From NCBI RefSeq assembly GCF_001647285.1, contig NZ_LRML01000008.1, positions 172,307-236,306 of the forward strand: a stretch of 64,000 nucleotides of DNA. Reading direction: 5' to 3'. The position numbers and the translations under genes were made by a program. The DNA is from Rufibacter roseus (GTDB taxonomy: Bacteria; Bacteroidota; Bacteroidia; Cytophagales; Hymenobacteraceae). The notes below the pieces were generated by a model. The model was not told the DNA's origin, did not search any database, and worked only from the letters and a program-made list of their open reading frames with translations. Every line of letters begins with the position of its first letter. Position 1 is the stretch's first letter. Shown in pieces: positions 52,433-63,560 of this stretch.

Positions 52433-55187
52433 CGAAGAATTGGAAAACGTAAACGACGAAAGCCTGGAGCTGGATGGGCAAATGGAGGGCGATGAAGCCA
52501 TTCATGACATTACCTCTGTTTCTGGCCTGTACGAGAACTGGTTTCTAGATTACGCCTCTTACGTAATACTAGAGCGGGCTGTGCCTGCGCTGGAAGACGG
52601 TTTTAAGCCGGTGCAGCGCCGAATCATGCACGCCATGAAGGAAATGGATGACGGCCGCTTTAACAAAGTTGCCAACATCATCGGCCAAACCATGCAGTAC
52701 CACCCGCACGGTGATGCTTCTATTGGTGATGCCATTGTAAACTTAGGTCAGAAAGACCTGCTCATTGAAACCCAGGGTAACTGGGGCGATGTACGTACCG
52801 GTGACAGTGCCGCTGCTCCGCGTTACATTGAGGCCCGTCTAACAAAGTTCGCTCTGGATGTGGTATTCAATCCACAGACAACGGAGTGGCAATTGAGCTA
52901 TGACGGCCGTAAGAATGAGCCGGTGACCTTGCCGGTGAAATTCCCGCTGCTACTAGCGCAGGGTGTGGAAGGAATTGCTGTTGGCTTGTCTACCAAGATC
53001 ATGCCCCACAACTTCCGTGAGTTGATCAAGGGTTCCATTGATGTGCTAAAAGGCCGCAAAACTCAGTTACTACCAGACTTTCCAACGGGCGGTTTGGCTG
53101 ATTTCAGCAACTACAATGGTGGGGGCAGAGGCGGTAAAATACGTCTGCGCGCCAACATTGAGAAAGTAGATAAATCGCTGCTTATTATCCGTGATGTGCC
53201 TTATGGTACCACCACTACGGCTCTCATGGACTCCATTGTCAAAGCCAGCGAGAACAACAAGATCAAGATCAAGAAAGTAGTAGACAATACTGCGGCCAAT
53301 GTAGAGATTCAGGTGCATATTCCAACAGGTATTTCTCCTGACCTGACTATTGATGCACTATACGCCTTCACTGATTGCGAAATCTCTATCTCGCCGAACA
53401 CCTGCGTAATCATTGAAGACAAGCCCCGTTTCTTGTCAGTAGATGAGCTGCTGCGCCTGTCTACAGTAAAAACTGTGCGGTTGCTGGAGCGCGAGCTCGA
53501 GATCCGTATGGGTGAACTGGAGGACAAATGGCATCAGTCTTCTTTAGAGAAAATCTTCATTGAGAACCGCATCTACCGCGACATAGAAGAATGCGAAACT
53601 TGGGAAGCGGTACTAGAAGCCATTGATAAGGGCTTAGATCCATTTAAGCCTCTGCTGCGCCGCGAAGTAACGCAAGATGACATCATCCGCCTGACAGAGA
53701 TAAAGATTAAGCGTATCTCTAAATTTGATGCGTTCAAGGCTGATGAGTTCATCAAAAAACTGGAAGCTGAAATGGCGGAGGTAGCCGATAATTTGGCTAA
53801 CCTGACACGCTACGCCATCAGTTATTTTGAAGGCTTGCTGGCTAAATACGGCAAAGGCAAAGAGCGCAAAACTCAAATCAGAACTTTTGATGTGGTATCA
53901 GCGCAGAAAGTTGCCGTGGCCAACCAGAAACTGTACGTAAACCGCAAAGACGGCTTTGTGGGGTACAGCCTCAAGAAAGATGACAATGTGGAGATGGTGT
54001 GCGAGTGTTCAGACATGGACGACATCATTGTCATCCGGAAGGACGGGAAGTTCATGGTGAGCCGCATCTCCGAAAAGCTCTTCATGGGCAAAGACATTAT
54101 TCATGTGGGCGTTTACAATAAGAACGACGAACACATGGTCTACAACATGATATACGTAGATGGTAAAACTGGTGTGGCGTATGCTAAACGCTTTGCGGTA
54201 ACTTCCATCACCCGTGACAAGGAGTATGAGCTTACCAAAGGGGAGAAAGGTTCTAAAGTAGTTTACCTTACAGCTAACCCTAACTCTGAGTCAGAGCTGG
54301 TTACTATTACCCTTAGCCCTAGCAGTACCGCTCGCGTGAAGCAATTTGACTTTGATTTTGCAGATTTGCTGATCAAAGGCAAGGGATCGCAAGGCAACAT
54401 TGTAACCAAGTACGCCATTAAGAAAGTTGTTCAGAAAGCATTGGGTGAATCTACCCGTGGGGGCCGTGAAATTTATTATGATGAAGTAATTGGTCGCCTG
54501 AACACCGAAAGCCGTGGTCGTTACCTAGGTTCTTTCAATACTGATGATACCATTTTGGTCATCTTCAAGGATGGAACCTATGAACTTACCTCCTTTGAAC
54601 TTTCGAACCACTATGATGTGCCGAATATTGAGGTGATTCATAAGTTCACGCCGGAGTTGGTTGTTTCTGCGGTGTATACTGACGGAGACACCAAGACTAC
54701 CTATGTTAAACGGTTCAGTGTTGAAACCAGTACTGTAGGTAAGCGCTTTCCTTTTATCTCAGAATCGAAGGGTACTAAGTTATTAGCTGCTACCGTAATC
54801 GCTGAACCTAAGGCCGAAATCAAATTCCAACGCGACAAGAAATCAGAGAAAGAAACAGAAGTGTTGCTGCTCAATGAGTTCATTGACGTAAAAGGATGGA
54901 AGGCTATGGGAAATAAGTTAAGCTACTATAAAATCCATAGTGTACAGATTGAGCCGGAGGAGGTAAATGAGGTAATTGCTTCCAAAAATAGTATTAAATC
55001 AATAAAAAGTGTAAAGGTGGAGCCAGTAGTGGCGCCAGAAGTAGTCAATGCCTTTACCAGTGGAGATGAAATATCGCTAGAAATTGCTACTCCAAAACCT
55101 AAAATGGTAGAAGCCGTAGAAAGTGAACAAAACGGGGATCTACCACTTCAGCCCAAGAAGGAAAAAAGGCAGCTAAATCTTTTCTAG
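52425..55187 (+). CDS. parC: DNA topoisomerase IV subunit A (ParC)
   Basis: A 920-residue DNA-cleaving subunit. The catalytic Tyr is at position 134 in [17 protein letters not shown], with the upstream winged-helix segment [13 protein letters not shown]. The C-terminal domain (about 500-880) is a beta-pinwheel in diverged form, followed by a tail rich in Glu/Lys ([10 protein letters not shown]). The first 30 residues are acidic and extra compared with GyrA. It pairs with ParE encoded immediately upstream. Quinolone-target residues were not interpreted. Confidence 0.93.
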   Translation: MLNEELENVNDESLELDGQMEGDEAIHDITSVSGLYENWFLDYASYVILERAVPALEDGFKPVQRRIMHAMKEMDDGRFNKVANIIGQTMQYHPHGDASIGDAIVNLGQKDLLIETQGNWGDVRTGDSAAAPRYIEARLTKFALDVVFNPQTTEWQLSYDGRKNEPVTLPVKFPLLLAQGVEGIAVGLSTKIMPHNFRELIKGSIDVLKGRKTQLLPDFPTGGLADFSNYNGGGRGGKIRLRANIEKVDKSLLIIRDVPYGTTTTALMDSIVKASENNKIKIKKVVDNTAANVEIQVHIPTGISPDLTIDALYAFTDCEISISPNTCVIIEDKPRFLSVDELLRLSTVKTVRLLERELEIRMGELEDKWHQSSLEKIFIENRIYRDIEECETWEAVLEAIDKGLDPFKPLLRREVTQDDIIRLTEIKIKRISKFDAFKADEFIKKLEAEMAEVADNLANLTRYAISYFEGLLAKYGKGKERKTQIRTFDVVSAQKVAVANQKLYVNRKDGFVGYSLKKDDNVEMVCECSDMDDIIVIRKDGKFMVSRISEKLFMGKDIIHVGVYNKNDEHMVYNMIYVDGKTGVAYAKRFAVTSITRDKEYELTKGEKGSKVVYLTANPNSESELVTITLSPSSTARVKQFDFDFADLLIKGKGSQGNIVTKYAIKKVVQKALGESTRGGREIYYDEVIGRLNTESRGRYLGSFNTDDTILVIFKDGTYELTSFELSNHYDVPNIEVIHKFTPELVVSAVYTDGDTKTTYVKRFSVETSTVGKRFPFISESKGTKLLAATVIAEPKAEIKFQRDKKSEKETEVLLLNEFIDVKGWKAMGNKLSYYKIHSVQIEPEEVNEVIASKNSIKSIKSVKVEPVVAPEVVNAFTSGDEISLEIATPKPKMVEAVESEQNGDLPLQPKKEKRQLNLF

Positions 55188-55253
55188 GTTTTGTAAACTA
55201 AAATTTGTAGATTACCCTGAAGTTGAACTATTTAAAAGTAACAAAAGGGGAGC

Positions 55254-56042
55254 ATGCGAAGCATTTACAGAACTATTTGGTTGCTGACCTTGCTCATTAG
55301 CATACCGACCCTTTCTGCCTACTCAGGCGGAATAGGGTCGGAAAAGCTACTGTGGGAGGCGAATCAACTTTTCAAGGAATATAAAGACACCGAGGCCTTA
55401 GCTAAATACGAGCTTCTGTTGGAGAAAACACCCAATCATTTAGAAGCGCTGTATAAAACAAGTATTCTATTTGGCCGGATTGGAAACCGTTACTCAGACG
55501 ACACCCATAAAAGCCTTTATTTCCAGAAGGCTTTGGCTCATGCTCAAAGAGCTTTGTATGTTGACAGCGCCAATGCTGATGCCAACTATGCCATGGCGCT
55601 TGCCTTGGGCTATCTTTGCCAAACAGGAACATTGAAAGAGCGGCTAGGTTATCTTGACCAGATAAAATTACATGTAGACAAGGCGCTAGAATATGAACCA
55701 AATCATGCTGGTGCCTGGCATCTGAAAGGAAGATGGGCGTATAAGGTGGCTAATTTGTCTCTAGGGGAAAAAGCCGCAAGTAAATTATTCCTCAATTCTT
55801 CTTTTCCGGAAGTAACAAATCAACAAGCCATTGAAGCTTTGAGCAAAGCTGTTGATTTGTCTCCCTCCAATTTGCTGTTTTACTATGATTTGGCTAGAGT
55901 GCAAAAGGACGCTTCTATGAAAGGAGAGTGTATTTTAACTCTACAGAAAGCATTAGACCAAAAATTAGTGACGTCAGAAGATCTTGAGCTAAGCCGTAAA
56001 TGCAAAATACTGCTGCAGGAAGTTTTAAAAGTCAGATCGTAA
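55254..56042 (+). CDS. Secreted TPR-repeat protein
   Basis: A 262-residue protein with an N-terminal signal peptide (RTIWLLTLLISIPTLSAYS) and about five tetratricopeptide-like repeats (YKDTEALAKYELLLEKTPNHLEALY spans one; later AHAQRALYVDSANADANYAMA). Probably a periplasmic scaffold. It lies 66 bp after parC on the same strand but has no link to topoisomerase function. A terminator follows. Confidence 0.85.
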   Translation: MRSIYRTIWLLTLLISIPTLSAYSGGIGSEKLLWEANQLFKEYKDTEALAKYELLLEKTPNHLEALYKTSILFGRIGNRYSDDTHKSLYFQKALAHAQRALYVDSANADANYAMALALGYLCQTGTLKERLGYLDQIKLHVDKALEYEPNHAGAWHLKGRWAYKVANLSLGEKAASKLFLNSSFPEVTNQQAIEALSKAVDLSPSNLLFYYDLARVQKDASMKGECILTLQKALDQKLVTSEDLELSRKCKILLQEVLKVRS

Positions 56043-56052
56043 CCTCAATAGT

Positions 56053-56101
56053 ATACACAAGAAGCCCCACCTGGCAAAACTGGGTGGGGCTTCTTGTGTA
56101 T
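56053..56101 (+). terminator. Intrinsic terminator of TPR gene
   Basis: A 19-bp perfect stem (56053-56071 with 56083-56101), centred on AAGCCCCACC/GGTGGGGCTT, with an 11-nt loop. Confidence 0.75.
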
Positions 56102-56467
56102 ATGCCCCTCCCGTTGAAGTGCCATCATTTCTTATCTTTATTTAAGGTAGTTTGTCTGCTGCAGTAAATCATGCTGTATGTCAATTTAAACGCAATGCCG
56201 CTGCTTTCATAAATTGTGTAAGATTTTTTAGAGAAGACAACACCTTATCTATACTCATTAAATCTAAAGAAAAGGTGCTAACGCTACGTTTATAATTTTT
56301 TTTCAGAACCAATAGGGGAAATGGATACTTGTTTGTCTTTTATGGGAAATATTAGTAGTTATATAAATTAATGAGCTTGAATTTGCTCATTTACATTAAA
56401 TTAGGTAGCTTACTGAGTATATAATCCCTTATATATTCAGTATTTTCGTGTTTTCAAGACTTGTGTA
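56102..56467. other. Intergenic region, no feature seen
   Basis: 366 bp, AT-rich, between the TPR gene and the DUF5686 gene. No gene, and no convincing hairpin or promoter, was found. Confidence 0.4.
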
Positions 56468-58942
56468 GTGAGAAGAATAATCCCTTTTCTTTTTGTATTG
56501 TTCAATGCAGTTTCGGTTTGGGCTCAAACTAACTCTCCTATTAAGGGTAAAGTAGTTGATTCTGAAACGCAGAAACCCCTGGACTTTGTCACGGTGCATT
56601 TGTACAAAGCAAAAGTTCCGGTTTTTACAGATGAGGCAGGGAAATATGAATTAAGGAATTACTCTATCTCAGACTCTGTAACCTTTACTTTACTGGGTTA
56701 CAAACCTCTCACCAAAACAATCCGCCAATTGCAGCAAAACGGTGACATTGGATTGGAGCGCCAGAGCTACGTGATACAGGAAATTGTAGTGCGTCCTAAA
56801 GAAAATCCGGCATTTAAAATTGTAAGGGCCGCAGCACGAAACAAACATAAATATTTGCCAGAGAACCAACCGGCAGTACAGTTTGAAACCTATACGCTCA
56901 TGAAGGGTTCTATTCTGGAGCGTGAGGCCAAAGACACCAAGAAAGGATTTTCTAAACGGTATGCCCCATATTTAGATAGCCTTACGCTCGCAGAAGGAAA
57001 TGGAAGAACCGCCTCATTGCCAATTTTCCAGTCAGAGACAGTAAAAGAAACTTACTTCACCAGTGACCCAAACCGATCAAAAGAAGTTCTGGTAGCCAGT
57101 AAAGTAGTGGGAGTGGGCATTGAAAAAGAAGCCCAATTGGCGCAGTTGCTTAACGCGCAGGCAGAACACTTCTCGCTCTACCAAAACTTTATGAGAATGT
57201 TTGACAAAGATTTTGTCAGCCCCATTGCCAACCAGTGGTCAAACTACTACGACTATGATTTGGAAGACAGTGTGGAATCTGAAAGCGGGAAAGTCTATCG
57301 ACTAAAGATAATACCAAAGAGGCCGCAGGATCTCACTTTTGAGGGATATATGTGGATCGCCGATAGCTCATTTTCTTTGCGCAGAATCGAGTTGAAAATG
57401 AACAAAGATGTGGGGCTGAACTTTGTTAGTGATTTACAGATAGTGCAGGCTTGGGATGCCAAGAATCCGAGTATGCTGCCGCTCTCCAGTAAGCGGAAAT
57501 TCCAGATTTCAGGTCTGCCGGGCACTGATGTAAGGTTGTATGTAGAAACTACCACTACCTATACTGATTTGGTATTGGGCGAGCCTAAAGATTCAGAATT
57601 CTATGCATTAAGCCATACTATTAGTGATTCTGCTTTAAAGCACAAAGAATCATTTTGGCAGGAAGTACGGCCGTATGAGTTCTCTCAGGAAGAAGTGAAG
57701 AGGGTAGAGGCCATTAAGCAGATCAATAAACTTCCGGAAATACAGAGTGCCGTTAAGCTGATAAGAATTGTGGTGGAAGGGCACATGCCGATCAATGACA
57801 AGTTTGAATGGGGGCCTGTGTTCGGGGCCTATGTGTTCAACAAGGTAGAAGGGCACCGGTTCCAGTTTGGAGGACGAACCACAGAGTTTTTTCACCCAAA
57901 CTGGATTTTAAATGGCTACGCCGCTTATGGCACCCATGATAAAAATTTCAAAAGCCTTTTAAACGTGAGGTATGTGGCTGACCGTGAACAATGGACGGAA
58001 TGGGGCGTCAGCTATTTAAATGATGTAGGACCAGCCACCATGGATCTGAACAATACAAGGGTAAATAGTTTATTCTTCTCCGCTTTTCGGTGGGGAAAGC
58101 TCAATTTCCCTTACCAGCAGGAGCGAATTCAAATGTGGGCAGAACGCGAGTGGTTTCAGGCCTTCCGTCAGAAAATCACCCTCCGGCACACTAATTTTGT
58201 GCCGGATTTTGAGGTTGCCGGAGTAGGTTCAGAAGATTATGATTCAAAATTTTCACCATTCCGTAGCACTGATGTTACGCTTAACATCACGTATACCCCT
58301 GACCGTAAGATGCTGATCAGGCACCATGAGAAAATAGCAATTTCCAACTCTAATTCACCAATAATCGGGCTAGAGCTTTCAGCCGGAATCAGTGGAATGC
58401 TGAATTCAGATCTAAATTATCAGCAGGTGACCCTGTCAGTTGACCAACGGGTAAGGGCCGGTATTTTGGGGTACGGCCGTTATTATTTCAGAGCCGGAAA
58501 AACATTTTCAAAGGTGCCTCTGCCGCTGCTACAGGTGCCGGTAGGAAACGAAACCCCTTTCTTCATTTTGCACGGGTACAACTTAATGCCCTTTTTTGCC
58601 TTCGCCACAGATGAATACCTGTCACTGCGTTACGACCACCATTTTGAAGGGGCTTTTTCATTAACGAACCGGCTACCTTTGCTCCGTAACACGCGGGTAA
58701 GGTTAGTAGCCGGTGGGGCGATTCTTTATGGAAGTTTGTCAGACAGAAACAAGCCATCCTACGATGCTCCGGATGAAGACCTCAACTTCAGGGGGCTGGG
58801 CAAAGATCCTTACGCAGAGGTAAATGTGGGTTTGAAAAATATCTTTCAATTAGTTAGAATAGATGTTATTCACCGGCTAACTTATCGCAACCTTGATGCT
58901 CCGCTGTGGGGGGTAAAAATGTCACTGTCAGTAAACCCATAG
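56468..58942 (+). CDS. DUF5686 outer-membrane protein with carboxypeptidase-like domain
   Basis: An 824-residue protein starting at a GTG, with a signal peptide (RRIIPFLFVLFNAVSVWAQ). A CarboxypepD_reg-like beta-sandwich covers about 22-105 (IKGKVVDSETQKPLDFVTVHLY). A DUF5686 region and a C-terminal beta-barrel follow (about 420-824), with alternating aromatic strands and a final strand ending NP. Such proteins are common outer-membrane components in Bacteroidota. They lack a TonB plug, so they are not classical receptors; the function is unproven. The gene is followed by repeat copy 7. Confidence 0.88.
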   Translation: MRRIIPFLFVLFNAVSVWAQTNSPIKGKVVDSETQKPLDFVTVHLYKAKVPVFTDEAGKYELRNYSISDSVTFTLLGYKPLTKTIRQLQQNGDIGLERQSYVIQEIVVRPKENPAFKIVRAAARNKHKYLPENQPAVQFETYTLMKGSILEREAKDTKKGFSKRYAPYLDSLTLAEGNGRTASLPIFQSETVKETYFTSDPNRSKEVLVASKVVGVGIEKEAQLAQLLNAQAEHFSLYQNFMRMFDKDFVSPIANQWSNYYDYDLEDSVESESGKVYRLKIIPKRPQDLTFEGYMWIADSSFSLRRIELKMNKDVGLNFVSDLQIVQAWDAKNPSMLPLSSKRKFQISGLPGTDVRLYVETTTTYTDLVLGEPKDSEFYALSHTISDSALKHKESFWQEVRPYEFSQEEVKRVEAIKQINKLPEIQSAVKLIRIVVEGHMPINDKFEWGPVFGAYVFNKVEGHRFQFGGRTTEFFHPNWILNGYAAYGTHDKNFKSLLNVRYVADREQWTEWGVSYLNDVGPATMDLNNTRVNSLFFSAFRWGKLNFPYQQERIQMWAEREWFQAFRQKITLRHTNFVPDFEVAGVGSEDYDSKFSPFRSTDVTLNITYTPDRKMLIRHHEKIAISNSNSPIIGLELSAGISGMLNSDLNYQQVTLSVDQRVRAGILGYGRYYFRAGKTFSKVPLPLLQVPVGNETPFFILHGYNLMPFFAFATDEYLSLRYDHHFEGAFSLTNRLPLLRNTRVRLVAGGAILYGSLSDRNKPSYDAPDEDLNFRGLGKDPYAEVNVGLKNIFQLVRIDVIHRLTYRNLDAPLWGVKMSLSVNP

Positions 58943-58948
58943 TTGGCT

Positions 58949-58990
58949 TCTGTTTTAGGTCTAGTTTTAGAAAAACAGCCCTAAAACAGA
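58949..58990. repeat. Dispersed palindrome, full copy 7
   Basis: TCTGTTTTAGG and CCTAAAACAGA outer arms, with AGTTTTAGAAAAACAG inside, just before the TPR lipoprotein promoter. Confidence 0.75.
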
Positions 58991-59009
58991 TTTTCAGCAT
59001 CTGAGTTTG

Positions 59010-59017
59010 TACCTTCG
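59010..59017 (+). promoter_or_regulatory. Possible -7 box of TPR lipoprotein gene
   Basis: TACCTTCG is one base off TAnnTTTG, with TTTT about 16 bp upstream. It favours the ATG at 59046 as the start. Confidence 0.4.
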
Positions 59018-59045
59018 CCCTTTGTTGAATGATTTCTGTTGCTTC

Positions 59046-60113
59046 ATGCGGTATATCTGTTTTCTGTTCTGTCTTGGCTTTGGGGCATTGATTTCATGCT
59101 CCCAGCAAAAGAATGAGGAGCGTATGTTCTCTCCCCAGAAAGTTGAAAGCAGTGTAGCAATTCACATAGCAGAGATTACCCGTGCCATTGACCGCAACAA
59201 TGATCACCCTGAGTGGTACCTGAAACGTGCCCGTCTTTACCTTGCCTCAAATAAAATTGAAGCTGCCTATAATGATCTTAAAACCGCTACCGCCAAAGAT
59301 CCGGCTTTGGGTGAAGCGTATTTTCAGATGGCCAAAATTCTGTTAGCGCGGCAAGAGTACCAGGAGGCAATGAAAATGATGATGCAGGCCAAGGCATTCA
59401 ATTATTACACACCTGAATCAGAGGCTGTGCTGGCAGAAACTTATGTGGGTTTAGAAATGTATGACCGGGCACTTAACCACAGCAGTAGAGCTATTAAATT
59501 ACGCCCAGGTGAAGCTAAATATTACGTTCTATTGGCCAAGTCGCAATCGGGTACCGGAGACACCGCGCGTGCTTTGTTCAACCTGAATAGAGCGCTGCAG
59601 CGCGATTCTCTGTCTTTGCCAGCCTTTAGAGAGTTGAGTGCCATTTACACCGCCCGCAAGCAGTTTGATGAGGCATTCCCTATGGTGCAGCACGGGATAA
59701 AGATTCAGCCGCAAGATGGTTTTTGGTGGCAGCAACTGGGGCAGTATTTTCTTAATCACCGTCAAATTGACACAGCGTTAGTCAGCTTCAACAGAGCCAT
59801 AGAACTGGAGCCTGAATACGCAGAAGCCTTTGTTGGTCTGGCTGAAAGCTGGTACCGTAAAAGGCAATATGGTCTGGCGTTGGAAAATTTCTTAAAAGCG
59901 CAGGAGCTGGGGCATGAATTAAATGAGCATACCCGCTGGCTTTTAGCCACCAGCTATGAATGGACCGGCAACCGAGAGACAGCGCGACAGCATTACATTT
60001 TTTTAACTCAAAAATACCCTGAGAACCCGCGGTATCGTGTAGCTTTGCAGCGGGTGAGCATGCCAATTAGGCGGCCAATGTTAGATAGTTTAAGCACAAG
60101 AAGCGTTTTTTAG
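59046..60113 (+). CDS. TPR-repeat lipoprotein
   Basis: A 355-residue lipoprotein with lipobox (GFGALISCSQQ) and about nine tetratricopeptide repeats (for example PEWYLKRARLYLASNKIEAAY, AEAFVGLAESWYRKRQYGLAL). The ATG at 59046 is chosen because it begins the signal; the upstream TTG at 59007 would add 13 residues ahead of it and overlap the promoter box. A scaffold role in the envelope is likely but unproven. It is 50 bp upstream of thrS. Confidence 0.88.
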   Translation: MRYICFLFCLGFGALISCSQQKNEERMFSPQKVESSVAIHIAEITRAIDRNNDHPEWYLKRARLYLASNKIEAAYNDLKTATAKDPALGEAYFQMAKILLARQEYQEAMKMMMQAKAFNYYTPESEAVLAETYVGLEMYDRALNHSSRAIKLRPGEAKYYVLLAKSQSGTGDTARALFNLNRALQRDSLSLPAFRELSAIYTARKQFDEAFPMVQHGIKIQPQDGFWWQQLGQYFLNHRQIDTALVSFNRAIELEPEYAEAFVGLAESWYRKRQYGLALENFLKAQELGHELNEHTRWLLATSYEWTGNRETARQHYIFLTQKYPENPRYRVALQRVSMPIRRPMLDSLSTRSVF

Positions 60114-60163
60114 CTAATTTGCCGAAATCAGACCCAAAACAGAGAGAAGTTTACTGAAGTTAT

Positions 60164-62101
60164 ATGATCAACATTACCTTACCAGACGGTTCGGTCCGTG
60201 AATATCAAAAGGGAGTTACCGGTATAGAAATTGCCGCCTCTATCAGTGAAGGATTAGCCCGCAATGTGCTAGCCGTTAAAGTAAATGGCCAGGTGTGGGA
60301 TCTTACACGCCCTATAGAAAGTGATGCCTCTATCCAACTCCTGACCTGGAATGATGAAGAAGGCAAGGCTACTTATTGGCATTCATCGGCTCACTTGATG
60401 GCCGAAGCGCTGGAAGCTTTGTATCCTGGAGTAAAGCTGGGTATTGGCCCTGCCGTTGAGAATGGGTTTTATTATGATATCGACTTAGGCGAAGACAGAG
60501 TTCTTTCTCAAGATGAATTTCCAGCCATTGAACAGAAAATGCTGGAACTAGCCCGTCAGAAAAGCGAGTACGTGCGTCAGCCTATTTCTAAAGCCGATGC
60601 CATTGCCTACTTCACCGAGAAAAATGACCCGTACAAACTAGATTTGCTAAAAGATCTGGAAGACGGTACTATCACCTTTTATACCCAGGGTAACTTCACT
60701 GATCTTTGCCGGGGTCCTCATATACCAAATACTGGCTTCATAAAAGCAGCCAAGTTGATGAACGTGGCTGGGGCGTATTGGCGCGGAGACGAGAAAAGCA
60801 AACAGCTGACTCGTGTGTACGCCATCACTTTCCCTAAGCAAAAGGAGCTGAGTGAGTATTTGGAGCGCCTGGAGGAAGCCAAGCGCCGAGACCACCGTAA
60901 ACTGGGCAAAGAGCTTGAATTATTTGCTTTCTCTGAGAAAGTAGGAGCGGGTTTGCCTCTGTGGTTGCCCAAAGGAACATTGTTGCGTGAGCGTTTGGAG
61001 CAATTCATGCGCAGAGCCCAGCAAAAGGCAGGCTACCAACCGGTGGTGACCCCGCACATTGGTAGCAAAGAGCTATATGTGACTTCTGGCCACTATGAAA
61101 AGTACGGAGCTGATTCTTTCCAGCCAATCCGGACCCCCAATGAGAACGAAGAGTTCTTGTTGAAGCCTATGAACTGCCCGCACCATTGCGAGATCTATAA
61201 AACCCGTCCGCGCTCTTACAAAGAGTTGCCGGTAAGGTTGGCTGAATTTGGTACTGTTTACCGTTATGAGCAAAGCGGCGAGTTGCATGGCCTAACCCGC
61301 GTACGTGGATTTACCCAAGACGATGCGCACATTTTCTGCCGTCCTGATCAGGTGAAGGATGAGTTTTTGAAGGTGATTGACTTAGTACTGTATACCTTCA
61401 AAGCATTGGGTTTTGAAAACTATACTGCCCAAATCTCTTTAAGAGATCCTGAAAACAAAGCGAAATACATAGGGTCTGATGAAAATTGGGCCAAAGCGGA
61501 AAGTGCCATTGTAGAGGCGGCTCAGGAAAAAGGCCTTACTACCGTAACTGAACTAGGCGAGGCTGCGTTTTACGGACCAAAGCTAGACTTTATGGTGCGT
61601 GACGCCTTGGGTCGTAAATGGCAGTTAGGTACCATACAGGTAGATTATAATTTGCCGGAGCGTTTTCAGTTGGAGTACATTGGTGCCGATAACGAGAAGC
61701 ACCGTCCAGTAATGATACACCGGGCACCGTTTGGTTCTTTGGAGCGCTTTGTGGCGGTATTGATAGAGCACTGTGGAGGTAATTTCCCGCTGTGGCTCAG
61801 CCCAGACCAAGTAGCCATTCTGCCAATCTCTGAGAAATACCATGAGTACGCTCAGCAGGTAAATGATCAGTTGGCGCTACAAGACATTAGAGGCTATGTA
61901 GACTCCCGCGATGAAAAGATTGGCCGTAAAATCCGTGATGCGGAAGTGAGCAAAGTGCCATACATGATCATTGTAGGAGACAAGGAGCAGGAAAACCAGA
62001 TTGTTTCTGTCCGTAAACACGGTTTTGGAGACATGGGAACTATGCCTGTCAATGCCTTTGTTGAGAACTTCAAGGCGGTGCTAGCCGACCTGTTGGGTTA
62101 G
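60164..62101 (+). CDS. thrS: Threonine-tRNA ligase
   Basis: A 645-residue class II aminoacyl-tRNA synthetase. The N-terminal TGS domain ([14 protein letters not shown]), the editing domain ([14 protein letters not shown]) and the catalytic core are in order: [24 protein letters not shown] (motif 2 region), [10 protein letters not shown] and [11 protein letters not shown] (motif 3). The C-terminal anticodon domain is present. Zn ligands (Cys, His) are visible in MNCPHHCE and later. It is first in a translation operon with infC, rpmI and rplT. Confidence 0.97.
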   Translation: MINITLPDGSVREYQKGVTGIEIAASISEGLARNVLAVKVNGQVWDLTRPIESDASIQLLTWNDEEGKATYWHSSAHLMAEALEALYPGVKLGIGPAVENGFYYDIDLGEDRVLSQDEFPAIEQKMLELARQKSEYVRQPISKADAIAYFTEKNDPYKLDLLKDLEDGTITFYTQGNFTDLCRGPHIPNTGFIKAAKLMNVAGAYWRGDEKSKQLTRVYAITFPKQKELSEYLERLEEAKRRDHRKLGKELELFAFSEKVGAGLPLWLPKGTLLRERLEQFMRRAQQKAGYQPVVTPHIGSKELYVTSGHYEKYGADSFQPIRTPNENEEFLLKPMNCPHHCEIYKTRPRSYKELPVRLAEFGTVYRYEQSGELHGLTRVRGFTQDDAHIFCRPDQVKDEFLKVIDLVLYTFKALGFENYTAQISLRDPENKAKYIGSDENWAKAESAIVEAAQEKGLTTVTELGEAAFYGPKLDFMVRDALGRKWQLGTIQVDYNLPERFQLEYIGADNEKHRPVMIHRAPFGSLERFVAVLIEHCGGNFPLWLSPDQVAILPISEKYHEYAQQVNDQLALQDIRGYVDSRDEKIGRKIRDAEVSKVPYMIIVGDKEQENQIVSVRKHGFGDMGTMPVNAFVENFKAVLADLLG

Positions 62102-62185
62102 CCCAACTAAAAAAATATAGTAAAATACTTTTATTGTACAGGGTTATATGCGATATTCGCACCCTGATTGTGAAACCTAAATTAG

Positions 62186-62190
62186 GGAGG
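62186..62190 (+). promoter_or_regulatory. Strong Shine-Dalgarno site before infC
   Basis: GGAGG (within AGGGAGG) lies 7 bp before the ATT at 62198. SD sites of this strength are rare in Bacteroidota, so this one helps decide the infC start. Confidence 0.7.
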
Positions 62191-62197
62191 TACAACT

Positions 62198-62752
62198 ATT
62201 TCTACGAATAACAGACGCTACGTGCCACGTGGCAAGGTTGAGGAAGCTCACCGGATCAATCAGCGCATTACCGGACTGCGAGAAGTGCGGGTAGTAGGTG
62301 AGAACGTAGAGCCTGGGGTCTATAGTATAGATCAGGCTCGCCGTATGGCTCAGGAACAGAACCTGGACCTGGTGGAGATTTCGCCAAAAGCAGACCCGCC
62401 GGTTTGCCGTATCATAGACTACTCTAAGTTTAAATACGAGCAAAAGAAGAAGCAGCGGGAAATGAAGGCTAAAACCACGAAAGTGGTGATGAAAGAAATC
62501 CGCTTTGGGCCTAACACCGATGACCACGACTTTGAGTTCAAGCTGAAGCACGCCCGCCAGTTTTTGGGCGAAGGTGCTAAAGTGAAGGCTTACGTGCACT
62601 TTGTGGGCCGTACTATTGTCTTCAAGGAAAGAGGGGAAATGCTTTTGCTTAAATTTGCCCAAGCTCTTGAGGATGTGGCCAAAGTAGAGCAGCTGCCTAA
62701 GCTGGAAGGAAAACGGATGTTCCTGTTCCTTTCACCTAAAGTCAAAAAATAA
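62198..62752 (+). CDS. infC: Translation initiation factor IF-3, AUU start
   Basis: A 184-residue protein that promotes correct initiator-tRNA and start-codon choice on the 30S subunit. No ATG exists in frame between the stop at 62183 and residue 9. The frame runs ATT (62198), then [23 protein letters not shown], with GGAGG 7 bp upstream. AUU-initiated infC is known from E. coli, where IF-3 discriminates against its own start. The N-terminal domain ([22 protein letters not shown]) and C-terminal domain ([21 protein letters not shown]) are intact. GTG at 62222 is a less likely alternative. Confidence 0.93.
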   Translation: MSTNNRRYVPRGKVEEAHRINQRITGLREVRVVGENVEPGVYSIDQARRMAQEQNLDLVEISPKADPPVCRIIDYSKFKYEQKKKQREMKAKTTKVVMKEIRFGPNTDDHDFEFKLKHARQFLGEGAKVKAYVHFVGRTIVFKERGEMLLLKFAQALEDVAKVEQLPKLEGKRMFLFLSPKVKK

Positions 62753-62772
62753 TTACCTTTAAATACACCCAA

Positions 62773-62967
62773 ATGCCTAAAATGAAAAGCAAATCAGGGG
62801 CTAAGAAGCGATTCACCCTGACAGGTACTGGCAAAGTAAAGCGTAAGCACGCGTACAAAAGCCACATCCTGACCAAAAAGACCACCAAGCAGAAGAGAAA
62901 TCTTACCCACACCGGACTGGTTAGCGAAGCCGACCAAGCCAACGTGCTGAGAATGCTTGCGTCTTAA
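62773..62967 (+). CDS. rpmI: 50S ribosomal protein L35
   Basis: A 64-residue, very basic ribosomal protein ([20 protein letters not shown], ends with NVLRMLAS). It lies 20 bp after infC in the standard infC-rpmI-rplT order. Its expression is probably set by the L20 autoregulation known in other bacteria, but no leader structure was confirmed here. Confidence 0.97.
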   Translation: MPKMKSKSGAKKRFTLTGTGKVKRKHAYKSHILTKKTTKQKRNLTHTGLVSEADQANVLRMLAS

Positions 62968-63052
62968 TCAAACACAATTTACAATTATTGTTTCAACGGG
63001 AACTGGTAACTAAGTATTAAACCGAGATCACCAGCCCCAAAAAATTACAGAA

Positions 63053-63397
63053 ATGCCTAGATCGGTCAATGCCGTGGCGGCCCGCCACAAAAGAAAAAGA
63101 ATAATGAAAATGGCCAAAGGTTACTTTGGTCGTAGAAAAAACGTTTGGACAGTAGCCAAAAACGCGGTAGAAAAAGGTTTGCTTTATGCTTACCGCGATA
63201 GAAAAGCTAAGAAAAGAGATTTCCGTGCATTGTGGATTCAGCGTATCAACGCTGCAGCCCGCATCAACGGCCTGTCTTACTCTCAGTTAATGGGCGGATT
63301 GAAAAAAGCGAACATCACCCTTAACCGTAAAGTTTTGGCAGACTTAGCTCTGAATCATCCAGAAGCCTTCACCGGAATTGTAGAGAAAGTAAAATAG
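63053..63397 (+). CDS. rplT: 50S ribosomal protein L20
   Basis: A 114-residue RNA-binding ribosomal protein: [20 protein letters not shown], basic helix [10 protein letters not shown], and a C-terminal [15 protein letters not shown]. In other bacteria it represses its own operon. It is the last gene of the translation cluster, with a terminator at 63418. Confidence 0.97.
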   Translation: MPRSVNAVAARHKRKRIMKMAKGYFGRRKNVWTVAKNAVEKGLLYAYRDRKAKKRDFRALWIQRINAAARINGLSYSQLMGGLKKANITLNRKVLADLALNHPEAFTGIVEKVK

Positions 63398-63417
63398 ACT
63401 TTCCTTGCCTATACAGT

Positions 63418-63449
63418 AAAAAGCCCATCTGAAAAGATGGGCTTTTTTT
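63418..63449 (+). terminator. Intrinsic terminator of the translation operon
   Basis: AAAAAGCCCATCT and AGATGGGCTTTTT form a 13-bp stem with a GAAA loop, followed by T residues. Confidence 0.93.
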
Positions 63450-63560
63450 GTGCCTTTGCTTTTACGCAACAGCCGGCACTAGTGTGTATTTAATCTATAA
63501 ATAGAATCAAAAAATGGTATCTTACTTTTCACTAATGCATTAGCTAAACTTTTACTTCAC

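Noticed and set aside
59007..59045. TTG start for the TPR lipoprotein
   Set aside because: It would place residues before the lipobox signal and overlap the candidate promoter; the ATG at 59046 fits better.
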